DNA from: Oikopleura dioica
Lineage: Eukaryota; Chordata; Appendicularia; Copelata; Oikopleuridae
Assembly (NCBI GenBank): GCA_907165135.1
Contig: OU015566.1
Coordinates: forward strand, 1,428,501-1,492,500
Reading direction: 5' to 3'
Length of the DNA stretch: 64,000 nt
Under the pieces are notes generated by a model. That model saw nothing but the letters and a program-made list of their open reading frames with translations, was not told the origin of the DNA and made no database searches. Of the stretch, positions 20,700 through 30,541 are shown one piece after another. The translations under genes and the position numbers were made by a program. Every line of letters starts with the position of its first letter. Position 1 is the stretch's first letter.

Positions 20700-21140
20700 G
20701 AAATTATTTCAATTTTGACCGAGGCGGACATTGGCTTCAATATTCAAAAAATATTTTGATAAAATAAAAAGCTGATGGTCATCATGTTGTTTTGTCTAAA
20801 TGGTCGATATTGAGGGCCTTCATGTTTTTATTCTTATGAATTTTTAAATCTGTTTTTATTATTCTTCCTCTGAGAATCATCTTAAATTCGGAGCACCTAT
20901 TTCACCGATTTCCCCTTTGAAAATACACTCCCTTTAGCGCCACATAGTTCTTTTTTCCTTCACACTTTTCGCGTTTATTTTCGTGCTCGTTTGGTGAAAG
21001 AGAATGAGACCAGAGAAAAATAATATGAGCCAAAGTTTTCTTGCTGAAGTTTATCCTTCTGTCAGGGCTTTTTTCTTTTCTTTTTTTTTGTGAAATAGAA
21101 GATTTTTGAAAGCTCGAATAAGACGTTATTCTAGCGGGTT
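20700..21140. other. AT-rich region without a recognised gene
   Basis: Contains the likely polyadenylation region of the Arg/Ser-rich gene (ATAAAA near 20760) and pyrimidine tracts. No coding or repeat signal was seen. Confidence 0.5.
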
Positions 21141-21148
21141 TGGGAGCG

Positions 21149-21319
21149 ATGTTGATGGTGACGACGATTTGTTTGTTGGCTTATGCGGTTTCTGGTACGT
21201 TTTTTGAGCTTTTATTATTAGGCCAGGATCAGGATGATCTTGATTTATGTATTGATAAGAGAAATAATTACCATGAATTCATCATGAAAAAGGAGACTAG
21301 ACTGAAATCAAATCATTGA
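21149..21319 (+). CDS. Candidate small secreted peptide
   Basis: A short reading frame MLMVTTICLLAYAVSG looks like a signal peptide and joins through a 27-nt GT-AG segment (21195-21221) to GQDQDDLDLCIDKRNNYHEF and a stop, giving about 47 residues. The intron would be unusually short even here, and there is no second line of evidence. Confidence 0.25.
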   Translation: MLMVTTICLLAYAVSGTFFELLLLGQDQDDLDLCIDKRNNYHEFIMKKETRLKSNH

Positions 21320-22543
21320 TGATGTTTCTATCATGATAAATGGTTAATTTAATGAAGATAGATCAACCACTGTAAGATGTTATAGTCGTCATGAATTTTT
21401 CATCCACTTTGTGGATTTTTTGGGACTAAACCAATTATTGGAAGTGAATTTTTGGATTGCCAATAAGAATCTTATGCTGTTTTTGGCCTACTGGCCAATC
21501 AAAACCCTTTCCATAAAAATCTGTTCCGAAAATTGGTTCTACCCATTTTTTGGGATATCTCGCCATTGGACGAGAAATTCAGAAACATAATCATCGAAAT
21601 TAGAATGTATTTGACCTCAACAAGTCGCTCTTTATTCTCATTTATCATTCATGAATGGTTACCCATTTTTACAGAATATGAAGCCAAATTAATTAAAATT
21701 GATTTCGTCTTTTTGAATTTAAAAAAGTTGTTTAGTTGTGAACGCGATGTCGGCCGCAACGTCAGAATGAACAGACCGCAAGTTGTATCATCTCATCATG
21801 AGATTCTCATGCATTTTGAATACTCGATTCTGTTTATAACACATCAATACAGACTGCTGTCCTATAAATACTGAAGTTCTTGAATATACTGTCTACTTGA
21901 TTTCTTTCTCGGGCAATTAACTTGCAGATTTGTTTTTTGGTTTTATTGGCACTCGAAATTAGGTTTGCTCAATTGACCAGCTCTTCTTGTCGCAGAATAA
22001 TCCAGATCTAATTAAACATCGCTGAAGTTTAAAATTGTCGCTCAAAAATGACATGAATTCAGGAAGACCGAATCCGGCCACTTTTCATCAACCCATAGAA
22101 TCTGTGGCACAGATTTTCCTGTCTTTCAGTCTCAAAGATAGTTGATAAAAATAGACTGATATCCGTGTTTCCCATGAAATCTTTAATTAAAGATTTCTCG
22201 ATAATTTTAGCCCGGCTTTTTTTTTATTCCAGAGCTAAGGAAGTCATCCTCTCATTTCCTCGCGAAATTTTGATTATCACGTGCTATAATTTATTCTGAA
22301 TTTCCTTTCGAAAAAGCTGCCATTGAAAATAAAAACAACGCTCGTATTGAGCCATCAGACACACTCAGAGCCCCAGACGTCTGGAACATTCTTCAAGAGC
22401 ATCTTTTTTCTGCCAACGCAATCGCGTTGCTTTATTGCTATTTTTTAGATACTTGGTGTGAAAATACGCTTTTTCTCCTGCTGGCGTGATTTTTATTTGG
22501 CCATTTTCGGAATCATCAATTCGAGAATAAGAGAAACGGGAAA
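21320..22543. other. Intergenic AT-rich stretch
   Basis: No gene is supported. A 113-residue open frame at 21533-21874 has no recognisable composition or motif and is probably chance. The last 200 nt should hold the carboxypeptidase promoter. Confidence 0.5.
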
Positions 22544-24402
22544 ATGAAGCTTTTTGCATTTGGTGAGTATTCTTTGATAACAAAAATATTGAATAGATTA
22601 AGAGTCAAAATTCTGAAGATCAATTGATAAAAAATAAGGGGGTCAATACCTTAATTTTTAGGGAAATAGAGGAACAGGAAATCAAGGATTTTAACACTCC
22701 TTAGGGTTAGATGCTTATCTTGTCAAGATTAACAGATGATTAAATAGTCGAGTTACCTCTTATTTAATAAATTGAATGACGAATTTTTCTTTCAGCCGCT
22801 TCGGCTTCGGCCTTCGTCGCCAACAATGTCGTGGAGATGGAGCACCACCACTCGAAAAAGCTCACTACAGCTGCTGACGCCGATAAGATCACCTCCCTCC
22901 CCGGCCTTGACAGCCTCCCCGACTTCGACATGTATTCCGGCTACTTGTCTGTCACCGATACGAAAAAACTGCACTACTGGTTCGTCGAATCTCAGGGTAA
23001 TCCAGCCACCGATCCCGTCGTTCTCTGGCTCAACGGCGGCCCTGGCTGCTCTTCCATGGAAGGCTTCTTTGCCGAGCATGGTCCTCTTCATCTCAACGAC
23101 GACGAAACGATTTCGATGAATCCCTGGGCGTGGAATATGAACGCGAACATGATTTACATGGAAGCACCCATTGGAGTTGGATTCAGCAAAGGTAAAGCAA
23201 GGAGAAATTATTCTTCGACATCATTATTCTCTCAGGATCTGCGGAGGACATGAAGCACATTTCTGACGACACCACATCTTCTGACAACCGAGACGCGTTG
23301 AAAGTCTTTTTCAAGAAGTTCCCACAGTACCTCCCCAACGGACTTTACGTCTCCGGTGAATCCTACGCTGGTATCTACGTTCCAACTCTCATTTCCAAGA
23401 TCGTCGATGATGATGTTCTCAGCCCTCATTTCAAGGTACACCCCGTTTCTCCTTCTTATCTTTTCCTCATGTCCTTTAGGGAGCTGCTATCGGAAACGGT
23501 CTCTACTCTTGGGAAAAGAACCAGCAGTCGATCGTCTACTTTGCCAAGTATCACGGACTCATCTCCACAGCCAACTGGGCTTCTCTCGTCAAAAACTGCT
23601 GCACCAACGGCGACGAGTCCAAGTGCGATTTCTTCAACTACCCCAATGACTCGTGCAAGAACGACGTCGAAAGCGTTGTCAATCTCACCTGGTCCGGCGG
23701 CCTCGATGTCTACAATCTCTACGCTGAATGCGCTGGCGGCATTTCCAAACAGGTAAATCGTCTTTCCCTTTCTCCCGTATTTTCAACCTCTCATTCAAGA
23801 AAACAATGGAAAACATCCTCTCCAAGTCGACTTTGAACATGTCGTTCACTCCTCGCTTCGATGGTCCACCATGCACCGACGACAACGCACTTGAGAACTA
23901 CTTCAACACCGCTGCCGTCAAATCCGCCCTCCATGTTGACTCTGACATCAACTGGGTCCTTTGCGCTGAAGATCTGGACTACCAAACAACTGTCCAGGTA
24001 TATCTTGTTTCCGATTCTTCTTTTATCAAGATTTTTCTTAGGATGTGTCTCAATACATCGAACACGCAATGAACACCGTTCCAGACAGCAGAATCATGCT
24101 CTACGCCGGTGACGTCGACATGGCCTGCAACTTCCTCGGTGGTGAAATGTTCGCTGATGCTCTCAACCTCCCTGTAAGATCATTGATCTTCTATCAATTT
24201 CTTATTCTGTTTGTAGCTCGAGGAGAAGTACAGCGAATGGACCTACATCGCCGCCGACAAGACCAAACAAGTGGGCGGTTGGTACAAAAAATTCCACCGA
24301 CTCTCGTGGGTCACGGTCAAGGGCGCCGGCCACATGGTCCCCACCGACAAGCCCATCCCCGCCTATGACATGTTCCAGGCCTTCCTCAACGGCGACCTGT
24401 AA
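22544..24402 (+). CDS. Serine carboxypeptidase (S10 family, cathepsin A-like)
   Basis: Exons 22544-22562, 22796-23191, 23236-23435, 23480-23752, 23800-23997, 24042-24173 and 24217-24402, all GT-AG, about 465 residues. The protein starts with a signal peptide ([15 protein letters not shown]). S10 signatures are all in place: the oxyanion-hole region [20 protein letters not shown], nucleophile loop [10 protein letters not shown], the catalytic Asp in [11 protein letters not shown] and the catalytic His in [11 protein letters not shown]. It is expected to be lysosomal or secreted and to remove C-terminal residues from peptides. The exons are clearly more GC-rich than the flanking DNA, which suggests high expression or strong codon bias. 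Confidence 0.95.
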
Positions 24403-24781
24403 AGGGTCTTTCGAAGGCGAATCTTCCTTCTTTACAGTTCTTCATCGAACGGTTGAATAGACCGCATTTATGCCCTACAATCTTACTTGTCCTTTCTCTT
24501 GTCTCTTTCAAGGAAATTGATCTTTCATTTCTTTTCTTTTTCTGAATTCAACGATTCTGAATTATCAAATAAACTCTTCATGGAAAATGCTATCTCATAT
24601 CCCGTCAATTCATTTTTCAAGAATCAAAATGAGTCAAGTTTTTTCTTCATCCAAATTATTAATTCAAAAGTCAACTACTGTCTATAAATCGACAGATTAT
24701 TCAATAAACGCACCTTGAAGCGTAAACTTTTGAACTCATAAAACTACTTGCTCTCCTATTTTTTCACAAACGAGTCGAAAT

Positions 24782-25180
24782 ATGAGCAGAGCAAATCCTC
24801 CTCCAAAGCAGTCGCTTTCTTATCCAGAGATGGATATTCGCTTTTTAAATAAAAGCGAGTTTCCAGAGTTTTTTGATCATAAGAATGAAAACGAGATGAA
24901 AAACTATCAGCTTTTATTTGTAATTGCATTCATTCTCACGGCCGCTTTTAGCATCTGGGTCAGTGTCTCCAAGAAAAGAGATAAAAAAGGGAAAAATTGA
25001 TGGTTGACCCAGTAAAAGATCTACAAACTCGAGCTCGAGCAAAAACGCACTGCGGAGCAGCTAGTATTTTGCGACGCTGGAAAAGCTCCAGTCTCAAGGT
25101 ATCGGAAGAAATTAAAACGACAATGCACGCTAGAATCAGCGGCCGAATACAAAAATGGAAACACGATCACGAAACTGTAA
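24782..25180 (+). CDS. Small single-pass membrane protein
   Basis: A 5' exon from 24782 encodes MSRANPPPKQSLSYPEMD..., a hydrophobic helix (YQLLFVIAFILTAAFSIW) and an immediate end. Reading frame and composition continue after a short GT-AG intron (donor near 24958, acceptor near 25019) as IYKLELEQKRTAEQLVFCDAG... to a stop at 25180, giving about 110 residues. Without the splice the frame ends KKRDKKGKN, so two isoforms are conceivable. AATAAA follows the stop. Family not recognised. Confidence 0.55.
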
Positions 25181-25383
25181 ACAAATAAAGCTCTCTTTTC
25201 CTTTTTACTTAACTGTACAGAAATTTGTAAGGCACACATTAAAGTTGTTGATTAGTCTTCTGAGGAGAAATCGAAAAAAGACCATCTTCAAACATCATAC
25301 GCTGTATTTTCTGCATCATATCGAAAGCATGAACATATGTTCCATCTAAAATGAGCAATGGACTCTAGTTTCAAGTAATAGTT

Positions 25384-26329
25384 TTAACCTCTTTTGGTGA
25401 TCGTCTTGTTAAACCACTTCTTTGTGTGGAGATGTTCTTTCGCGCTGCCGATCGGATAAGCTCGAGGATGACTTTCGTGAACTCTCACGTTGTTTTCATT
25501 CTGTATTTCTAAGTCTTCATGATGCTCTTCATATTCTCGGTCCTCGATATAGTTTTTGCCACTTTCAAGAAGTTGAACATCAAAAAGCATCTTTTCAGAC
25601 TCCTCGATTTTAAACGGAAAAGAAGCCATCTTTGTTGTGGACGAGGATGCAAATGATGTTGTTGATGTGGATGCTTTCGATGAAATCGTTGTTGAAGTCG
25701 ACGTTGACTTTGAGGTGGTTGTTGATGTTGTGATTGTCGATGTCGTTGATGTTGACGTTGAGGTTTTCGTTGACGTTGTCGTTGACATTGTCGTTGACGT
25801 GGTCGTTGACGTGGTCGTGGGCGTTGACGTTTTTGTTGTCGACTTTGTCAATGGCAAGATCTTTTTGATCTTCCACTTGCATCCTGTAAAAACATTAAAA
25901 GGCCCTACATTCGTATGGCAGTTGCAAGTTCTTTTCAAGGCTTATTGTTTTTTCAACTAAATTGAGAAAATCACGCCGAAGCCCGTTCCTTTCATATTCT
26001 TGAGTTTCTGAATCGCGGAAATTTTTCGCAAAAACCGTGCATTTTGAAAACTCAGAAAGGCCGTCTGGACAGTTCCATCCGCCACAATTCCGAGAAGAAA
26101 CGCCATCCTTACAGTAGAAAGCCGTTTTGTCTTCGCACTGGTCACGTGACTCGACGAAGAGTGCGAAGTTGTGGTCGGCCGATTCTGGTGATTTTTCGTC
26201 TCCTCGAGCTAAAAATATTATTTTTTGGGATCGAAAAAGGACGGTTCTAGCTTTTCAACGAGAAGAAAACTTACTTGATTTTAGGTAAAACACGAAAGTG
26301 GGTAAATACAGCATTTTTCTCATCATCAT
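25384..26329 (-). CDS. Secreted Thr-rich (mucin-like) protein
   Basis: Exons 26275-26329, 25958-26208 and 25384-25875 give about 265 residues. The start (MMMRKMLYLPTFVFYL) is signal-peptide-like. Next comes a compact Cys-rich segment (QCEDKTAFYCKD...NCGGWNCPDG...KC). It is followed by about 65 residues of almost pure Thr/Ser (TTTSTTTSTTMSTTTS), likely heavily O-glycosylated, and an acidic/His-rich tail. In DNA the Thr tract is a GACGTT-type microsatellite read on the minus strand. No named family; a role in mucus or house matrix is only inference. Confidence 0.65.
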
Positions 26330-26732
26330 CTGTCTTGGCGAATTTTATTGCGATAAGCTTGAGTAAAAATCTTTCTCTATAGTTTTTTCCGCCAGAACTG
26401 GTTTTGATGAAAAAAGTAAAATGAATAAAAAATCGTTTTGCGCCGTAATTTAAATTGACCAGCGATGTTTACGTGAAAACCACGGAAAGTATAAAAAATT
26501 CAAGTGAAATATTCAAATAATACGGATCAGCGGTGAGGTTCACAAAAAAACACTAAACAAAAATCGGAAATTATACTTTTTCTTTCTAAAAAATTATTTC
26601 CTGCTGGAATATTCAAAGCGGATAAAAGCAAAGATAACGACTTTCTTTAAGATTTATTTTTGTTTTCAATTTACAATTTTCAAAAATTTTTTGTTGAAGA
26701 AAATAATTTACAGTAGGAATCCGTTTTTGAGT

Positions 26733-28102
26733 TTAATTTTCCGAAAAGTGCGATCCATCATCGCTCTCCACCCCTTCCATTATTTCGTTGATTTCGTTGA
26801 TTTCGTCTCTATGTCTTAGCCCGTACAGTCGGGGATAGTTGTTTTCGTCATATTCCTGGTTGAAGTTTTCGTGAATTCTCATGGCATTTCTTGCTTCTTC
26901 GATGAGTTGTTCCCCCTCGCCCCCTGGAAATTCATGTTTTAGCTACACGCTGTAACTACTGTTTTGCAGCACTAGAATCAACATCGAGGGATAAGATTGA
27001 CTGATGGACAGCAGGGTTCTGAGTGAAGCTCGCAACGCGCGCATGACCAGGAAAGAACCCCTATTTTATTATTATTTTATCAAATAAGAATTCAGAATCT
27101 AAATTTTATGGGGGATGAAATGAATTTTTGGGGTGGCGTCTGGAACTGACAAATTTCGCGTGGGCGGCTTCTTGGCTTCTTATTGGCCGGTTTGCCGAAT
27201 CCAGTCTTCTGATTGGTTGAAAATTTTCACGCAAATTTGTCGAAATTTTTTGTCGGTTCCAGACACATCCCCAAATTTTTACATAAATTTCATGATAAGA
27301 GGTGATTTCTTGATGATTTGAAGTACTTACAGTCACTGTCATCGTCTTCATCTCTTCCCCACCCGCCTTGGTGCCGTCTAGGGCTTATTGATCGTCTTCC
27401 TCGTCCATAGATTCTTTCATTTATTCTCATTCTCTCAATTTTCTGACCAGAATTTTCAACCACCCCATATTCGAATAAGCAAAGTAATAGTTGAAAATCC
27501 TTTCCTGTGCTTGTTTTTTGATCATTTCATCTTTTAATTTTATTTTGTTCTGTAAGTATCCAACGCATTCAGAATGGTGGTTTTCTAGTTCTTTTCGCAT
27601 AATCGTTATTTCGCAGAATTCGCACTTCACTTCCGCGACGCATTCATTTTGGTGCTTTTTTGTGCTCATTTTTTATTCATGGCAAAGTCGTTTGAAAGGT
27701 CATTTTTGAGCACCTTCCTTATCTCTGAATTCATATGTTACTGGATGTTTGCAGGCTTCGAATTTGCAAGAAATCGTCAGTCCATTTAGGGCGGCGAGGA
27801 AAAATTTTGAAGGGGGGAGGAATCGGGATTCGCAAAGATGGGCTTTACAGACTGGGCAATCGGATGATCTAGAATTGATTAAAAATGGGAGAAAAAAAAT
27901 TGCTCCCACCTTTCGAGCGATTTTTTGAGGCAATATTCGCAGAAAATTTGACGACAACAAGGAGTTTCTTTAGGATCTCCAATTATTGACCTGAAATTTA
28001 AGTAATCCTTATTTCAAAGAAAAATTCTTACATGCAAAGAGGGCAGAGAAAATCTTCTTCTGTCTGACTCTTGAAGCCTAAAACTTGACCTTCCACGGGC
28101 AT
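26733..28102 (-). CDS. RING finger / TRAF-type zinc-finger protein, RNF41-like
   Basis: Exons 28032-28102, 27910-27990, 27715-27868, 27505-27654, 27331-27442 and 26733-26923. The RING is CPLCMSIIGDPKETPCCRQI..CEYCLKKSLERSSDCPVCK. It is followed by a TRAF-type finger pair (CKFEACKHP...HQNECVAEVKCEFCEITI, HHSEC), a coiled coil, an Arg-rich patch (YGRGRRSISPRR) and an acidic tail. This order matches RNF41/TRAF-like E3 ubiquitin ligases. Two introns are non-canonical: 27655-27714 fits in frame only as GG-AG and 27443-27504 only as GA-AG. Intron 26924-27330 contains a MITE. The C-terminal QKIERMRINERIY segment is shared with the gene upstream of it (28482-28926). Confidence 0.75.
27126..27278. mobile_element. 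MITE copy 2, CGTGGGCGGCTTCT family, in intron
   Basis: Carries CGTGGGCGGCTTCTTGGCTT and inverted ends GTCTGGAACTGACAAATTT / GTCGGTTCCAGACAC. About 80% like the copy at 4579-4770. It lies in intron 26924-27330 of the RING gene. Confidence 0.8.
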
Positions 28103-28481
28103 TTTTTCGATTTTTCTCTGTTTTTTCTTGTTTTTTTCGTTGAAATTTTTGAAAAAGAATAAAAATGAAAAAAGAGCTTCTCTCAGTCTCGATACGATAC
28201 GAGTTCAAACAATTAGTCACTCTTTGTCTAAGCAACCAAAAAATGGCGACGATGGTTTATTTTTATAGCGCGAAGGGAAAAATCGCCAACTGGGTCAGTC
28301 ACGGTAGTTTTGTTGAAGATTGAGAGGAGGATAAAAAATGGGGGTGAATGGGCGTTTTTGAATTTGACCTGATTGATTTGGCTTGATAACCGTTTTGAAA
28401 AGACAAGCAAAAACAAAATCATTTGCATTAGAATTTTTAGCATTTTATTCGTTGGGAAATCAAGTCAGGAAACTGTCAAAG

Positions 28482-28926
28482 TTAGTTGCAGTCATTATTT
28501 TCGTAAATTTTTCTGTTGTAATTTGCTTGAACTTGCATCGAAGTCGAAATGGACTGGCAGTCGTCATCATCGTCTTCTTCTCTCGTCCAGCCAAGATAAG
28601 GCCACTCGTAGATTCTTTCGTTGATTCTCAATCGTTCGATTTTCTGTGAAGAATTTTAACTCATCAAGTTTTCTTTTTCAATTCCTTACCTCTGCTTGCG
28701 GCTTTTTTATCTCATCTTTCATTCCGGATTCGATGACTTTTTGTCCAAGAGAGTCTTCAAGTTGTTTTATTTTTAACTCTTGGTTCTCAATTTTTTCTTC
28801 AAGTTTCTCAGTACATTTTCTATAATCAAGAAGTTGAATTTCTGCATCAGACACTTTCGATAGTATCATTCTCATATCATCTTTCAATTTATTGACTTCT
28901 GCTTTTAATTCTGTTTCGTCTGACAT
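28482..28926 (-). CDS. Coiled-coil protein, partial paralogue of the RING gene's C-terminal half
   Basis: Exons 28690-28926 and 28482-28643 with a 46-nt GT-AG intron, about 132 residues. The first exon is a long coiled coil (KLEEKIENQELKIKQLEDSL). The second, KIERLRINERIYEWPYLGW followed by a run of Asp, matches KIERMRINERIYGRG in the RING gene. The intron is at the same place and phase in both, but this copy has a GT donor and the RING gene has GA. No RING is present here. It probably arose by tandem duplication. Confidence 0.65.
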
Positions 28927-29097
28927 CGAAAAATTTTAGCTTCGATTGTCTCTCGCGATTTCTTCTGTAAGCTGTCGAAATAGTTAATATTCAACAAGCC
29001 ATCGATATTGAAAATCATAACCATCGTATCGAGCATAAAATTCTAATAAATTCAAAAAAATGCCTCATTCTTCAGATTCAGTCTAACCATCGTTTTA

Positions 29098-30166
29098 TTA
29101 AAGAATAGTCACGTGGAATCGATAGTTAAATGCACAGTCGGGAAAATCAGTCGGCAGAATCAATTGAATGTAGTGCCCATCTGAATTCGTCTCTTTCCAG
29201 TCGTATTCCTTTTGGACAAATCCGGCGTAAGCATCGATCACGAAGCATTTTGCCTTGAATCGTACATATTTTCCTAAACAACGATTTGAAGCCTCTTTTC
29301 TCTGTGACGCTCTTATTCTTGATAAACCTTACCTTTGTGGAAGATGGAAATGTGAGTGGTCCATTGAGGCAATAAAGTTCGCTCTTCCTTCTCATTCGTA
29401 ATTATCATCATTGATTCTCCAACTTCTAGAATATTCGCCGAATGCCCTCCCTATAAAACCTGTCAGCAAATTTTCTTTGTTTATCAAACCTTGATTGTGA
29501 AATCCTTCAATCCATTGTCCATCGCCTGCAAAATGAGCGCCATGCAGCTCCGATCAAATGGCTTCTTTCCTCCATGAGTCGGGCTGGCGTCGATTTCGTT
29601 GAAATGGCCAAGGCAGCCTTTGTCCTGGAGAATTTCTATTTGCTTCTTGTGGAGGCCAAAAGAATCGGTGATTTCTTGATTGGTCCGGGTTGAAGATGAA
29701 GTTCTACCTGGTCTTTGGGTTTGATCCGAATGAAGAGCCATTTCTGAGAGTTGCCGGAGAAATTGGGCTTGCGGGTCATCAGCTCGATCTGATAAAGATT
29801 TTATTTTCTGTCTAAAAGCTGATCTTACTATTTTGTTGATTTTGCATTCCTCGTTTGAGTTGCTCAAGTTCATTTTTGAGCCATCTGACTTCATTTTCTA
29901 GTGCTATTACTCGTTGCTGTGATCAATTTTTTCAACCCTTACCCAATCATAACCCTACCCTTACCCTCAACCTTACCGGAACCCAAGCTAACCCTAACGA
30001 AATTTTAATATTGAAAAATATTTTCCTGAAGGACATCATTTCTCTGAGACTGATCGTGATATCCGGAATCCGAAAGATTTCCCTGCCCTAAAATCTCTTC
30101 TTATTTCTCTTTATTGCTGTTTTTCATACCTGGCTCGTACCAGTACCGACTGTCGTTGTAAGACAT
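29098..30166 (-). CDS. Coiled-coil protein with unrecognised C-terminal domain
   Basis: Six exons: 30130-30166, 30026-30087, 29829-29916, 29490-29788, 29333-29450 and 29098-29273, about 255 residues. It starts MSYNDSRYWYEPGQGNLSDS. A coiled coil follows (QRVIALENEVRWLKNELEQL), then a Ser/Thr-rich linker and a globular part (FDRSCMALILQAMDNGLKDF...WTTHISIFHKGKYVRFKAKC). The second intron (29917-30025) needs a GA-AG reading (CTTCAG|GAAAAT...CACAG) and contains telomere-like repeats. The globular part weakly resembles that of the gene at 42760-43955 (FLRAVAAGMKEVNIRI). Confidence 0.65.
29940..30000. repeat. Telomere-like repeats inside an intron
   Basis: Degenerate CCCTAA units (CCCTACCCTTACCCTCAACC, then CTAACCCTAACG) lie within the 109-nt GA-AG intron of the coiled-coil gene. 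Confidence 0.75.
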
Positions 30167-30541
30167 AATGCTTGAAAAAGTAAGAAATTTGTTTTTCAAT
30201 TCTTGATCCTGCTCAGTTCGTATATTTGAACAAGTTAAATATTGAACTATGATGCCATTTTCCCTTGTGAAAATTAAGATTTTCAGCATCTTTCAAAAAA
30301 TATTTTGTTATAAAAATGATGAATGATGAATGCTCTTGAAAGTAAATTACAGAGCCGTCGGAATTTTAAATAACCCGACGCTTTTTTTTCGCGAGCTCCC
30401 AAATATGACTCCACAAGCCCCTAAGCCGTCTTTATTATCTCCCCATCACCGCCACCGGGACAGAAATATAACTACAAAAAGAGAGGTTGATAAAAATAGA
30501 TCCTCAGAATTTCGAGTGGCAAGGGAAAATAAATGCGTTGA

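Noticed and set aside
21533-21874. 113-residue plus-strand frame in the intergenic region
   Set aside because: No motif, no biased composition and no clear start or end signals; it is probably chance in AT-rich DNA.
25637-25960. Asp/Val-rich frames on the plus strand and an Asn/Asp-rich frame on the minus strand
   Set aside because: They are alternate readings of the GACGTT microsatellite. The Thr frame links to signal-peptide and Cys-rich exons and is preferred.
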